From: JBGPYB01 sp041493035
Lineage (GTDB): Bacteria; Acidobacteriota; Vicinamibacteria; Fen-336
Assembly (NCBI GenBank): GCA_041493035.1
Contig: JBGPYB010000002.1
Span: forward strand, 1-64,000
Length of the DNA stretch: 64,000 bases
Direction of reading: 5' to 3'
Below are positions 53,812 through 61,936 of this stretch, in pieces. The stretch's first letter is position 1. Each line of letters starts with the position of its first letter. A model generated the notes under the pieces. It did no database searches, was not told the origin of the DNA, and saw only the letters and a program-made list of their open reading frames with translations. The translations under genes and the position numbers were made by a program.

Positions 53812-54176
53812 TGGCGGGACGATTCCCGATCTTCGTCGACGAGAACTCGGCGAAGGGCATCGCAGGAGGACTGATCGAGCGAGGCTGGGACGTGGTTCGC
53901 GGTGTCCGCACCTTGGCCCAAGGAACAGCCGACGAGATCGTGCTCGAGAAAGCCGTTGAACTGAACCGGGTGCTCCTCACTCGAGACGTCGACCTCGAGG
54001 GGATCGCGGTGCGCTGGCTACAGCAATGGCGCCCCCTTCCCGGCGTGATCTTCTGGCGTCAGGAAGACAGACAGGAGAAGTCCACGCTCGGTCAGGTCGT
54101 GGCGGCCATCGAAGCCCTGGCCTTGGAGGACGAGCCCTTCGCCTACCCGATCGTTTACCTCAGGCCGCGAAAGTAA
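53811..54176 (+). CDS. DUF5615 PIN-like toxin
   Basis: A 121-residue protein of the Mut7-C/PIN-like DUF5615 family. It shows IFVDENSAKGIAGGLIERGW with catalytic acids, DEIVLEKAVELNRVLLTRDVD, and GVIFWRQEDR. It is the usual partner of DUF433 and a predicted ribonuclease toxin. The GTG start overlaps the antitoxin stop by one base (TAGTG). It is convergent with the kinase gene 16 bases downstream. Confidence 0.87.
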   Translation: MAGRFPIFVDENSAKGIAGGLIERGWDVVRGVRTLAQGTADEIVLEKAVELNRVLLTRDVDLEGIAVRWLQQWRPLPGVIFWRQEDRQEKSTLGQVVAAIEALALEDEPFAYPIVYLRPRK

Positions 54177-54192
54177 CCAGCCGACCTCAGAG

Positions 54193-56907
54193 CTAGCACC
54201 TCTCGCCGGTACCCGCGTGACGCCGGGCTCCTTCAGCGCCCCCCGGTCCTAGGGCGTGGTCGTGCTGGCCGGAAGGCCACCGGAAGTTCTCGATCATCAT
54301 CAGGTCGGAGCCCTCGCCAACCACCTTCCCGTAGCGGATCGTCTTCCCGTCGGGGGAGATGGTGATTCCGGCGATCCAGCCCACCAGCTTGCCGAGGAGC
54401 CGTTCACGGCCGGTGGCCGGATTTCGCAAGAAGAGAGTTGAGTCGTCCCCCCCGCATCCCACGTAGTAGACACCGCCGGAACCAACGGCGAAGCTGGAGA
54501 CGCACTCCACGACCCGCCGCTCCGGGCCTCCCGCGAGGGGCAGTGCAAGGAGCGGCGAAGCCTCCAAGCCTCGCGAGAAGAAAAGTGTTTGCCCGTCGAT
54601 CGACTCGCAGGAGAAAAAGCCGCCCCCATGCGTCATGCGTTCCTCCGTGCCTCCCGCCGCGGGTATCCGCCACACTTCCGGAGGGCCGCCCTCCCGACGC
54701 GCGGCAAAGTAGACGGAGCGGCCGTCGCGCGACCAGCTCGGTGAGTTCTCGTCGCCAGGACCCTGCGTCAGCCGGCGAGGCGAGCCTCCGTCGGCATCGA
54801 TTGTCCAGATATCCCAGTGCCCGTCCTCGCCCTGGGAATCGAAAGCGATACGGCGGCCGTCCGGCGACCAGAAGGGCGACCCTTGGACGAGCCCCGGCCC
54901 GCGCGTGAGCTGGGACGGGTTGAAGCCATCGGGGTCGGCGAGCCAGATCTCGTGCTCGTCCCCCGAGCGCTCGGTCTCGAAGGCGACCCGCCGTCCGTCC
55001 GGCGAGAAGCGGGGGTTGTAGTCCGCGAACGAAGACGCCAGCACGGGCTCGGCCGGGCGCCCCGTCTCGAACCGGTAGATGTCGACATTCGTCAACTCCT
55101 GCACGAAAACGAGGCGGTCCCGAGAGGCGGCGGTTGCCGGATGCATCGCATGCAAGCCGGCTAGCTCGATGGGTGTCGGGGGCTCTTTCCCGTCGATCCC
55201 GACGCGCCAGATCCTGCGGATCACAGCATCGACGAAGAGCACGGATTTCCCGTCGCGGGTCCAGGCGAGATCCCCGAACGGATAGATAGGCCGCCGGCTG
55301 AGCCGCCGGGGCGCTCCCTTCGGCACGAAATCGGCGCTCAGCTCGACGACGTCGACATGGCACGACGCGACGCCGACGCAGGACTGATAGGCCAAGTGGC
55401 GTCCGTCCGGAGAAAACATGGGGTTGTAGGGTTCGCCGGCTCCTTCTGGAAGGGGAATGGGGCGAGGCTCACCACCCTGCACGGGGACAAGGTAGAGACC
55501 GTCGGACCGGGACCCGCGCGTCGGCCCCGGCTCGGCGCCGGGGCGGGCGCGCGCCGCGACCAGCCAACGACCGTCGGGAGACCACGACGGCCTACCCCCG
55601 GCCGTGAGGAAGTCGGCAACCCTGCGGTCGGATCCACCCAGGGGCGAAACAAGCTGGATCGTGCCAGTTGGGTCTGGAAAGCGATAACGCACGAAAGCGA
55701 TCTGCCGTCCGTCGGGAGACCAGCTCGGAGTACCATCGAGTGCGGGATCCGTCGTGAGGCGCCGCACCTCCGGCGACCCGATCATCTGGATGTAGACGTC
55801 GAGGTTGTCCTGCTTCTCGCCATTCCACACGAATGCCACCTGCTCGCCGTCCGGAGACAAGGCCGGAAAGGCCTCGAAGCCGCGCATGCTCGTGACCTGT
55901 ACGACCCGCGGTGGCGGAGGCGGGGGCCGCAGTAGCAGCCACGCTCCCGCGGCCATCGCCAGAAGCCCGGCGAGACCCACCACCAGCCAGCGCCGACGTT
56001 TCGAACGAGCCGGCACTGCCGCCACACGTCTCGATTCCGATTCTTCCTTGATCTGCTCGAGCTCGAGCTTCACGTCCAGCATGTGTTGGAAGCGCCGCTC
56101 CGGCTCCTTCTGCAGGCAACGCTGGACTAGCCGATCCAGCTCCTTCGGCGCGGCCGGCACGACCTCACTCGGCGCCTTCGGTTGGTCCCTCACGACCGCT
56201 GCCAGGGTCTCTGCCGTCGAGCTGCCCGTAAAGGCCCGCCGACCTGTCACCATCTCGTACAGCATCGCCCCGAAGCTGAAGACGTCGCTGCGGGAGTCGA
56301 CCTCCTTGCCCATCGCTTGCTCGGGTGACATGTAGCCGGCTGTGCCCGGCACGGTCCCCGGCCGGCTGAGCGGGCCTGCGTCGCCGTCCTCGCTCACCGT
56401 CTCGTGATCCGGGCTCCCCGGCTCAAGTATGACGAGCTTGGCCAGCCCGAAGTCCAGAACCTTCACCACGCCATCGGACCCGATCATGACATTGGCCGGC
56501 TTCAGGTCGCGGTGGACGATGCCCGCAGCGTGGGCTCGGGCGAGAGCATCGGCGATGGGAATCGCGACCCGCAGGACTTCGCCGAGGCTCATTTCCTGGC
56601 GCGAGATGAGGGTGTCGAGCATCTTGCCCTCGACGTACTCCATGACGATGAAGTCGATGCCGTCCGCCGACTCGATCTCGTGGATCGTGACGATGTTCGG
56701 ATGGTTGAGGGCGGAGGCGGCTCGGGTCTCCTGGACGAAGCGGCGGCGGCGGTTCTCGTCCGCCATACGCTCGGAGGGCAGGACCTTGATTGCGACGACG
56801 CGGCCGAGGCGGGTGTCCCGGGCGCGGTAAACCTCTCCCATTCCCCCCGCGCCCAGAAGGGAGAGCACATCGTAAGACCCGAGCTTCGATCCGAGGGTCA
56901 GGGCCAT
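54193..56907 (-). CDS. Ser/Thr protein kinase with PD40/TolB-like propeller
   Basis: A 904-residue protein. The N-terminal Hanks-type kinase (residues ~11-270) has LLGAGGMGEVYRARD, VAIKVL, VHRDLKPANVMI, DFGLAKL and GTAGYMSPEQAMG. A membrane segment lies at about residues 310-328, after a basic stretch. The extracytoplasmic part holds about seven PD40 motifs (for example LSPDGEQVAFVWNGE, WSPDGRQIAFV, FSPDGRRVAFE). The end differs from two relics nearby: their ENFR-TAG is here ENFR-TGG, so 28 extra residues follow to a TAG at 54193. It probably senses a periplasmic signal and phosphorylates cytoplasmic targets. Confidence 0.9.
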   Translation of the reverse strand: MALTLGSKLGSYDVLSLLGAGGMGEVYRARDTRLGRVVAIKVLPSERMADENRRRRFVQETRAASALNHPNIVTIHEIESADGIDFIVMEYVEGKMLDTLISRQEMSLGEVLRVAIPIADALARAHAAGIVHRDLKPANVMIGSDGVVKVLDFGLAKLVILEPGSPDHETVSEDGDAGPLSRPGTVPGTAGYMSPEQAMGKEVDSRSDVFSFGAMLYEMVTGRRAFTGSSTAETLAAVVRDQPKAPSEVVPAAPKELDRLVQRCLQKEPERRFQHMLDVKLELEQIKEESESRRVAAVPARSKRRRWLVVGLAGLLAMAAGAWLLLRPPPPPPRVVQVTSMRGFEAFPALSPDGEQVAFVWNGEKQDNLDVYIQMIGSPEVRRLTTDPALDGTPSWSPDGRQIAFVRYRFPDPTGTIQLVSPLGGSDRRVADFLTAGGRPSWSPDGRWLVAARARPGAEPGPTRGSRSDGLYLVPVQGGEPRPIPLPEGAGEPYNPMFSPDGRHLAYQSCVGVASCHVDVVELSADFVPKGAPRRLSRRPIYPFGDLAWTRDGKSVLFVDAVIRRIWRVGIDGKEPPTPIELAGLHAMHPATAASRDRLVFVQELTNVDIYRFETGRPAEPVLASSFADYNPRFSPDGRRVAFETERSGDEHEIWLADPDGFNPSQLTRGPGLVQGSPFWSPDGRRIAFDSQGEDGHWDIWTIDADGGSPRRLTQGPGDENSPSWSRDGRSVYFAARREGGPPEVWRIPAAGGTEERMTHGGGFFSCESIDGQTLFFSRGLEASPLLALPLAGGPERRVVECVSSFAVGSGGVYYVGCGGDDSTLFLRNPATGRERLLGKLVGWIAGITISPDGKTIRYGKVVGEGSDLMMIENFRWPSGQHDHALGPGGAEGARRHAGTGERC

Positions 56908-56990
56908 GGGCTGTTGTGAAGACGCTTGATTGTAAGACAGTCGCGGCTCGTGACACCCAACTCACCGATTCTCCGGTGTGGCGAAAAGGC

Positions 56991-56996
56991 TATAAT
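56991..56996 (+). promoter_or_regulatory. -10 box TATAAT for leaderless Phd-type antitoxin
   Basis: A perfect TATAAT lies 6 bases before the GTG at 57003, so transcription should start at or near the start codon itself. No ribosome-binding site is present. The region is divergent to the kinase gene start at 56907. Confidence 0.55.
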
Positions 56997-57002
56997 AGCC
57001 TT

Positions 57003-57305
57003 GTGAGAACCGCCACCATATCCGAGACGAAGAACTCGCTCAGCGCCCTCCTGGACCAGGTGCGGCATGGGGAGACAGTTCTCATCACGGACCGCCGTCG
57101 CCCCATCGCGAGGCTCGAGCCCGTGGCGACCGCCGAGGACGCCGGTCCCGACGAGGGACGCCTGGCGCGCCTGGAACGGGCTGGAGTGATTCGGCGCGCG
57201 CGCCGGGGCCGGCTCGAGGAGATCCTGCGAAGGCCCCCAGTCGTGCCGCAGGCAGGCGGCGACGTCCTCGCCGTCCTGCTCGACGAGCGTCGTACCGGTC
57301 GTTGA
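57003..57305 (+). CDS. Phd/YefM-type antitoxin
   Basis: A 100-residue protein. The N-terminal half has the Phd/YefM fold: TISETKNSLSALLDQVRHGE, TVLITDRRRPIARLEPV. The C-terminal half is charged and probably wraps the toxin. The GTG start sits directly at the predicted transcription start. The PIN toxin gene starts inside its stop region. Expected role: neutralising the PIN toxin and repressing its own promoter. Confidence 0.87.
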   Translation: MRTATISETKNSLSALLDQVRHGETVLITDRRRPIARLEPVATAEDAGPDEGRLARLERAGVIRRARRGRLEEILRRPPVVPQAGGDVLAVLLDERRTGR

Positions 57306-57739
57306 GGTTCTGGGACAGCTCCGCCCTCGTCCCTCTCATCGTCCGTCAACGGTCGTCGGTCCGGATGCGAGCTCTGTACCGGTCGGACTCCGGCGTCCTC
57401 GCCTGGTGGGGCACCCGGGTCGAGTGCGAGTCGGCCCTCTCGCGCCTCGAGCGAGATGGCCTGCTGCTGCCGCGGTCGGCGAGCCGGGCGCGCGGGCGGC
57501 TCGATCGCTTCGCGGCAACCTGGCAAGAGGTGCAGCCGTCCGAGCCCCTCCGCGACGCCGCGCGCCGACTGCTCCGCGTTCACGATCTGCGGGCCGCCGA
57601 CTCCCTTCAACTCGCTGCGGCTGGCGCCGCGTCCGAAGGCCGCCCCATGACTCTGGCCTTCGTCTGCCTCGACGAACGCCTCAGCGCGGCCGCGGAACGT
57701 GAAGGGTTCCCGGTGCTCGGAGGCGTATCGCGCCGCTAG
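57302..57739 (+). CDS. PIN-domain toxin (VapC-like)
   Basis: A 145-residue protein with the PIN acid residues in FWDSSALVPL, RVECESALSRLE, HDLRAADSLQLAAA and FVCLDERLSAAA. It is a predicted Mg-dependent ribonuclease. The TTG start (TTGAGG) overlaps the antitoxin TGA. Kinase relic C begins 8 bases beyond the stop. Confidence 0.87.
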   Translation: MRFWDSSALVPLIVRQRSSVRMRALYRSDSGVLAWWGTRVECESALSRLERDGLLLPRSASRARGRLDRFAATWQEVQPSEPLRDAARRLLRVHDLRAADSLQLAAAGAASEGRPMTLAFVCLDERLSAAAEREGFPVLGGVSRR

Positions 57740-57746
57740 GTCGCCG

Positions 57747-58008
57747 CTACCGGAAGTTCTCGATCAGCATCAGATCGCTGCCCTCGCCAACCAGCTTCAT
57801 GGGGAAGCCACGCAATCGATCACCGTTCGCTCCGGACCTCCGGAAACAGGCACCGCCAATAGCGGCGGCTCCGCACCGTTCCCCAAGAAGAACAGCGCCT
57901 TGCCGTCGGCAGCCTCGTACGCGAGATGACCCTCCGCGTGCGGGACGGCCCAGCGCCCAGAAGGGAGAGAACCTCGTAAGGCCCGAACTTCGACCCCGGG
58001 GCGATCAC
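57747..58008 (-). pseudogene. Collapsed kinase-PD40 gene (relic C)
   Basis: Read on the minus strand, GTG 58008 gives IAPGSKFGPYEVLSLLGAG, which matches the first residues of the kinase at 54193-56907 (GSKLGSYDVLSLLGAG). It jumps after a frame change to a late propeller piece (EGHLAYEAADGKALFFLGNG, then EPPLLAVPVSGGPERTVIDC). After another frame change it reaches KLVGEGSDLMLIENFR-TAG. Two internal deletions have thus removed about 90 percent of a ~2.7-kb gene while keeping both ends. Confidence 0.8.
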
Positions 58009-58091
58009 GTTCGGAGGCCTGGCCGCCTTCTGCAACCGCCCCCGCCGAGCGCACGAGGAGCGCAGCGCTCGGACAGGCCCTTCGCTAGTCG

Positions 58092-58511
58092 CTATAGCCG
58101 CGCCGCTCGCGCCACGGCATCGAGGAAGAGTCGAAGCGCGGGAAGGCCTGGACGCGACTCCTGGTGTACGCGCCTGTAGTCGACCATGGCGTATCCATGG
58201 GCGATGCGATTCCGCAGCCCGGTGGCTGCGCGCAAGGCATCGGCCGTTGGGCGGTCGATAACGCCACGATCGGCCAGAACGTCGAAGGCTGAGCCGGCGT
58301 CGTCGGGAGGGGTCCAGCCTTCATCCGCCACCCAGTGGGCCGCGAGATCGATGCACTCTTGGATCGCAAGGAAGACGTAGAAAAGCGCGAGGTCTCGGCC
58401 GCTCCGGTCGGCGACAAAGTCCTCGGGCGGGCGTGCCAGGAGCGCCTCCGCGTCATTCAGCCACGCGTGTGCTCGGGCGATGCGCGCGGCCGCAACGTCA
58501 CGGCGTACCAT
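58092..58511 (-). CDS. HepT-like HEPN toxin (DUF86)
   Basis: A 139-residue helical protein. The HEPN RNase motif RX4H is in GLRNRIAHGYAMVDY. The N-terminus has RIARAHAWLNDAEALLAR and AIQECIDLAAHWVADEG. It is a predicted RNase toxin silenced by AMPylation from the MNT partner. It starts inside the 3' end of the MNT gene (14-base overlap), which lies upstream on the same strand. Confidence 0.88.
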   Translation of the reverse strand: MVRRDVAAARIARAHAWLNDAEALLARPPEDFVADRSGRDLALFYVFLAIQECIDLAAHWVADEGWTPPDDAGSAFDVLADRGVIDRPTADALRAATGLRNRIAHGYAMVDYRRVHQESRPGLPALRLFLDAVARAARL

Positions 58512-58902
58512 GCCCGGCCCCCTCTCGAACGCGTCGCACTGCGGAGGCGTGGAGCCGGCGGGCGAGGGGAGCCCAGTCCCACCAGTCGAGCATCGCGCGC
58601 GCCTTGAAGTCGGCCCAGGAGTGGGGAACCCTCTCGACGAGGGTGCGCCCGTCGCGGGCGATCTCGAAGCGCAGGAGTGGCGGGGCTTCGTCGAGGAAGA
58701 CGAGATCGACGTGGCGGCGGGTGGCGCGACTCAAGGCGACCTCGAACGACGCGGCCGGGCGACTGCCCGGTTCGAAAAGAACACCGACGTCAAGGTCGCT
58801 GGCCTCCTTGCTCGCGCCCCGCGCTGTTGAGCCGAAGAGGACGGCGAGACGGACCCCCGGCGTCGCCTCCAGCACGCCGCGCAGCGACTCCTCAGGTGTC
58901 AT
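58498..58902 (-). CDS. MNT-type nucleotidyltransferase antitoxin
   Basis: A 134-residue minimal nucleotidyltransferase. The active-site motif is LAVLFGSTARGASKEASDLD (GSx10DxD type), followed by the third acid in HVDLVFLDEAPP. I chose the ATG at 58902 (MTPEESLRGVLEATPG); the frame is open upstream but composition changes. Together with the downstream HEPN gene it forms a HepT/MntA-type module, in which the transferase adenylylates a tyrosine of HepT. Confidence 0.87.
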   Translation of the reverse strand: MTPEESLRGVLEATPGVRLAVLFGSTARGASKEASDLDVGVLFEPGSRPAASFEVALSRATRRHVDLVFLDEAPPLLRFEIARDGRTLVERVPHSWADFKARAMLDWWDWAPLARRLHASAVRRVREGAGHGTP

Positions 58903-58975
58903 TTGCTGGCCGATTCTAGCACCGCGCGGAGAGGGGCTCCTGCCGGTTACGAGTTGTCGACCCGCCTCGGCTCGA

Positions 58976-61936
58976 TCAGAAGCCGAGACGGGCTTGCAAC
59001 TCGATCCTGCGGTTCCCACCAGCGCCGCCGCCGCTGCCGAAGCCGCCGGCGGTGGAGAGGGACTGGCCGAAGAGCAGCGACGTGAGGTTGCCCACGGGCG
59101 TCGAGGGGTTGACGTGGTTCAGCAGGTTCTGGGCGAAGATGGAGATGGTGAGCCCCTTTCCGCCGCCGCCCTCGTCACCGCGTCCTCGACCACCGCCGCC
59201 GAAGCCCCCCGGTCCCCCGAAGCCGGGGCCGCCCCCCCCAGGGCCACCCGGGCCGCCAGGAGGCGCCGGTGCGGCAAGGCCCTTGCCGAAGGTGAGGGTC
59301 TTGCTGATGCGCAGGTTGACCACCGCGAACCCGGGGCCCACGCCGAGGTTCCTCGGGATGATCGCTTCGCCCGCGACCGGATCCGGATCCAGGAGGCCAT
59401 AAGGCGTCTGAACGACTCCGGGTTTGTCGGGATCGTCGGCGAAGGCCGGCCGATCGGTGAACACGCTGTCGAGGTTCAGATCGCGACCGATGGTGATGTT
59501 GTAGGGCCGGCCGGTGGAGAGGATGACGAAGGGGCTGATTCGCACACCCCAGGGACCGGTGACGTTGCCTCCCAGGGTCACGCGGTGTCGCATGTCGTTC
59601 CCGGCCCGGCCGTACTCGCCCTTCAGATCGTACTGGTTGGCTGGGAAGCTCGATGAGCCGTCGGTGTCGCTCTTCGCCCAAGAGAGAAAGTACCGGACAA
59701 AGACGGTCAGCTTCTTGCTCAGTCGGTTGTTGATGCCGAGGATCCACTGATACTGGTTGAGGCGCCCGGCCGACTCGACCTGATAGACGTCCCCGGCGGC
59801 CACGCCGAGGGGACGCGCTCCGTCCGCCAGGGGCGCGTTGATGTTCCGGGAACGGAGCTGCCTCCGTCCCTGAGCGGCGATGAGCGTCCCCGAGACGGTG
59901 AAGTTGCCGGGAAGCTGCCGCTCGAGGCTCAAGGACGATTGGAGCGTGTACGACGCTTGGAGGTCCGGCGCCACGTGCCACGTGGCCTGCGGGATCGCGA
60001 AGGCCTCCAGCTCCTCCACGGACGGCACCCCTGAGACGCTGCCGTCCGCGGCGAACCCGAGCTGGTCGAGGACGGCCGGTTGCATCACGACGTACTGAGA
60101 CGTCGAGACACCGTTGAACCGGTTGGCCCGAAGGGTGAGGTCTTCGCCGAAGCGGTCGTAGAAGATGCCGAAGCCCCCGCGGACGACGGTGCGCGCCTGC
60201 CCCTGGGCGTTCTTGGGTCCGGCCGACCAGGCGAAGCCGAGACGCGGAGCAAAGTTCAAGTGGCTCTCGATGTTGTCCTGCGTCTCATAGCGCAGCCCCG
60301 CGCTCACGAGGAGGTCCGGCGTGGCGTGCCAGTCGTCCTGGACGAAGGGGGCCACGTCCCACTGAGTCACCTTCGCGTCGGGGTCTCCGCCCACGATCTG
60401 AAGCTGGCTCGCACCACCTCCCAGGGCACGAATCGCCGCGGGGGAGAGGCCCAGGCCCTGGAGGACGATGGTGCGGCGATAGCGCTCCATGCTCGTGACG
60501 GGGACGAAGACCGGATTGCCGTCGGGGCCCGCGACGAGCTGGTTGTTCGCGTCGAGCTTGGGACCGAACCCCCCGGAGAAGACCACGGTCCCGCCGAACC
60601 CCTGCCGGGCCAGGTCGTCCACGTCCACGGTGCGAAGGCGAAACCCGGCCCGCAGCGAATGCTTTCCGCTCGCCCACGAAGTCACGCTCTGCAACTCCCA
60701 GCGCCTCTGATCGTTGAAGGAGGGCCCCAGCGGGGATCCGCCCCCCGTGAAAGCGTCCTGGACCTGGAGGGTCGGCACGGAGTCGTCCCCCTCCCTGGTC
60801 TGGCGCTCCTTGAAATAGCGGAGGCGCGTTTCGCTGATCACCTTCCCGTAGACGGCGGTTTCCGTGAGCTGCAACGTGTGCTGCCGATCGGTGGTGTCGT
60901 AGCCCCGGGACGGGAGGGAGAAGCCCCCTACTCCCGCATCGGTCTGATCCGAGGAGGTGTAGGCGTATCGCGCGACGAGGGTATGGGAGGGACTGATCTG
61001 CCAGTCGATGCGCGGGCTCACCGTCGTCCGGTGCTGGGGCGTGACGACGGACACGGCGAGCGGGACGATCGCCAGGTCCTCGGGTTCCAGGATGGTGGCG
61101 TTGATGAGTTGGTTGTCGTCCACGTCCCGGCGCTCGAAGTCGATGACGAAGGAGGCCTTCTTCGCCACGAGGGGGCCGCTGACGTTACCTCCCCATTCCC
61201 GGCGCTGATACGGGGGCTTGTTCTGGGCGAAGGGGTTCCGCGAGTTGAGGATGTCGTCATTGAAGCGGTACGAGGTCTCTCCACGCCACTGGTCGGTTCC
61301 GGGCTTGGTGAAGATCTCGATGCGACCGAAGCCGAGCCGGTCGTATTCCGCCGAGAAGGGGTTCGCGTTGATCCGGATCTCGCGGATGGACGCCTTCGGA
61401 GGCATGCGGCCCCCCGTAAAGCCGTCGATGAACACCTGGCCACCGTTCGGCCCCGCGGCGGGGCCGGCAAGGGCCTGCAGCGCGTCGGCCATCTCGTCGG
61501 GATCGTCGGGAAGGGCGTCGAGGTCGTCGCCTTTGATGGTGATGGCGCCCGCGTTGTTGCTGGGATCGATGCTGAGAGCCGGGGCGGCGGAGTCGACGTT
61601 CACGGTCTCCTCGATCGCCGCGACCGCGAGCTGAATGTCGAGGTCCGTCACGCGGCCAGCCGCCACCGCGATGGCACCGCTGCCGTAGGCCTCGAATCCC
61701 CTCTTCATGACCGTGAGGGCGTAGGTCCCCGGCACCAGGCCGTCCAGTGAGTAGATCCCTTTGCCGTCGGTCCTGGTTGTTTTCGTCGCCGGTCCTGTCA
61801 CGGATATTTCGGCCCCCGGCATGACACCGCCCTGAGGATCGGTCACGTGACCACGGATGCCGCCGGTGTTGGACGACTGGGCGAAGGCACCCGGAGCCGC
61901 GAGCAGGGCCACGAGCAACGCTAGAGAGGCCCTCAC
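58976..61936 (-). CDS. TonB-dependent receptor, Oar-like
   Basis: A 986-residue outer-membrane receptor. The GTG start gives VRASLALLVALLAAPGAFAQ, a signal peptide. A carboxypeptidase-regulatory-like domain follows (GGIRGHVTDPQGGVMPGAEI), then a plug (VFIDGFTGGRMPPKASIREI, EYDRLGFGRIEIFTKPG) and a large barrel ending IELQARLGF. Near the C-terminus is an unusual glycine/proline-rich insert (PGGPGGPGGGGPGFGGPGG) of ~40 residues. The start overlaps the stop of the DUF5666 gene, so the two are coupled. Substrate unknown. Confidence 0.9.
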   Translation of the reverse strand: MRASLALLVALLAAPGAFAQSSNTGGIRGHVTDPQGGVMPGAEISVTGPATKTTRTDGKGIYSLDGLVPGTYALTVMKRGFEAYGSGAIAVAAGRVTDLDIQLAVAAIEETVNVDSAAPALSIDPSNNAGAITIKGDDLDALPDDPDEMADALQALAGPAAGPNGGQVFIDGFTGGRMPPKASIREIRINANPFSAEYDRLGFGRIEIFTKPGTDQWRGETSYRFNDDILNSRNPFAQNKPPYQRREWGGNVSGPLVAKKASFVIDFERRDVDDNQLINATILEPEDLAIVPLAVSVVTPQHRTTVSPRIDWQISPSHTLVARYAYTSSDQTDAGVGGFSLPSRGYDTTDRQHTLQLTETAVYGKVISETRLRYFKERQTREGDDSVPTLQVQDAFTGGGSPLGPSFNDQRRWELQSVTSWASGKHSLRAGFRLRTVDVDDLARQGFGGTVVFSGGFGPKLDANNQLVAGPDGNPVFVPVTSMERYRRTIVLQGLGLSPAAIRALGGGASQLQIVGGDPDAKVTQWDVAPFVQDDWHATPDLLVSAGLRYETQDNIESHLNFAPRLGFAWSAGPKNAQGQARTVVRGGFGIFYDRFGEDLTLRANRFNGVSTSQYVVMQPAVLDQLGFAADGSVSGVPSVEELEAFAIPQATWHVAPDLQASYTLQSSLSLERQLPGNFTVSGTLIAAQGRRQLRSRNINAPLADGARPLGVAAGDVYQVESAGRLNQYQWILGINNRLSKKLTVFVRYFLSWAKSDTDGSSSFPANQYDLKGEYGRAGNDMRHRVTLGGNVTGPWGVRISPFVILSTGRPYNITIGRDLNLDSVFTDRPAFADDPDKPGVVQTPYGLLDPDPVAGEAIIPRNLGVGPGFAVVNLRISKTLTFGKGLAAPAPPGGPGGPGGGGPGFGGPGGFGGGGRGRGDEGGGGKGLTISIFAQNLLNHVNPSTPVGNLTSLLFGQSLSTAGGFGSGGGAGGNRRIELQARLGF

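Noticed and set aside
60080..61750. A 556-codon plus-strand open frame opposite the second TonB receptor
   Set aside because: Composition is that of a shadow frame, with no motifs, while the receptor signature is continuous on the minus strand.
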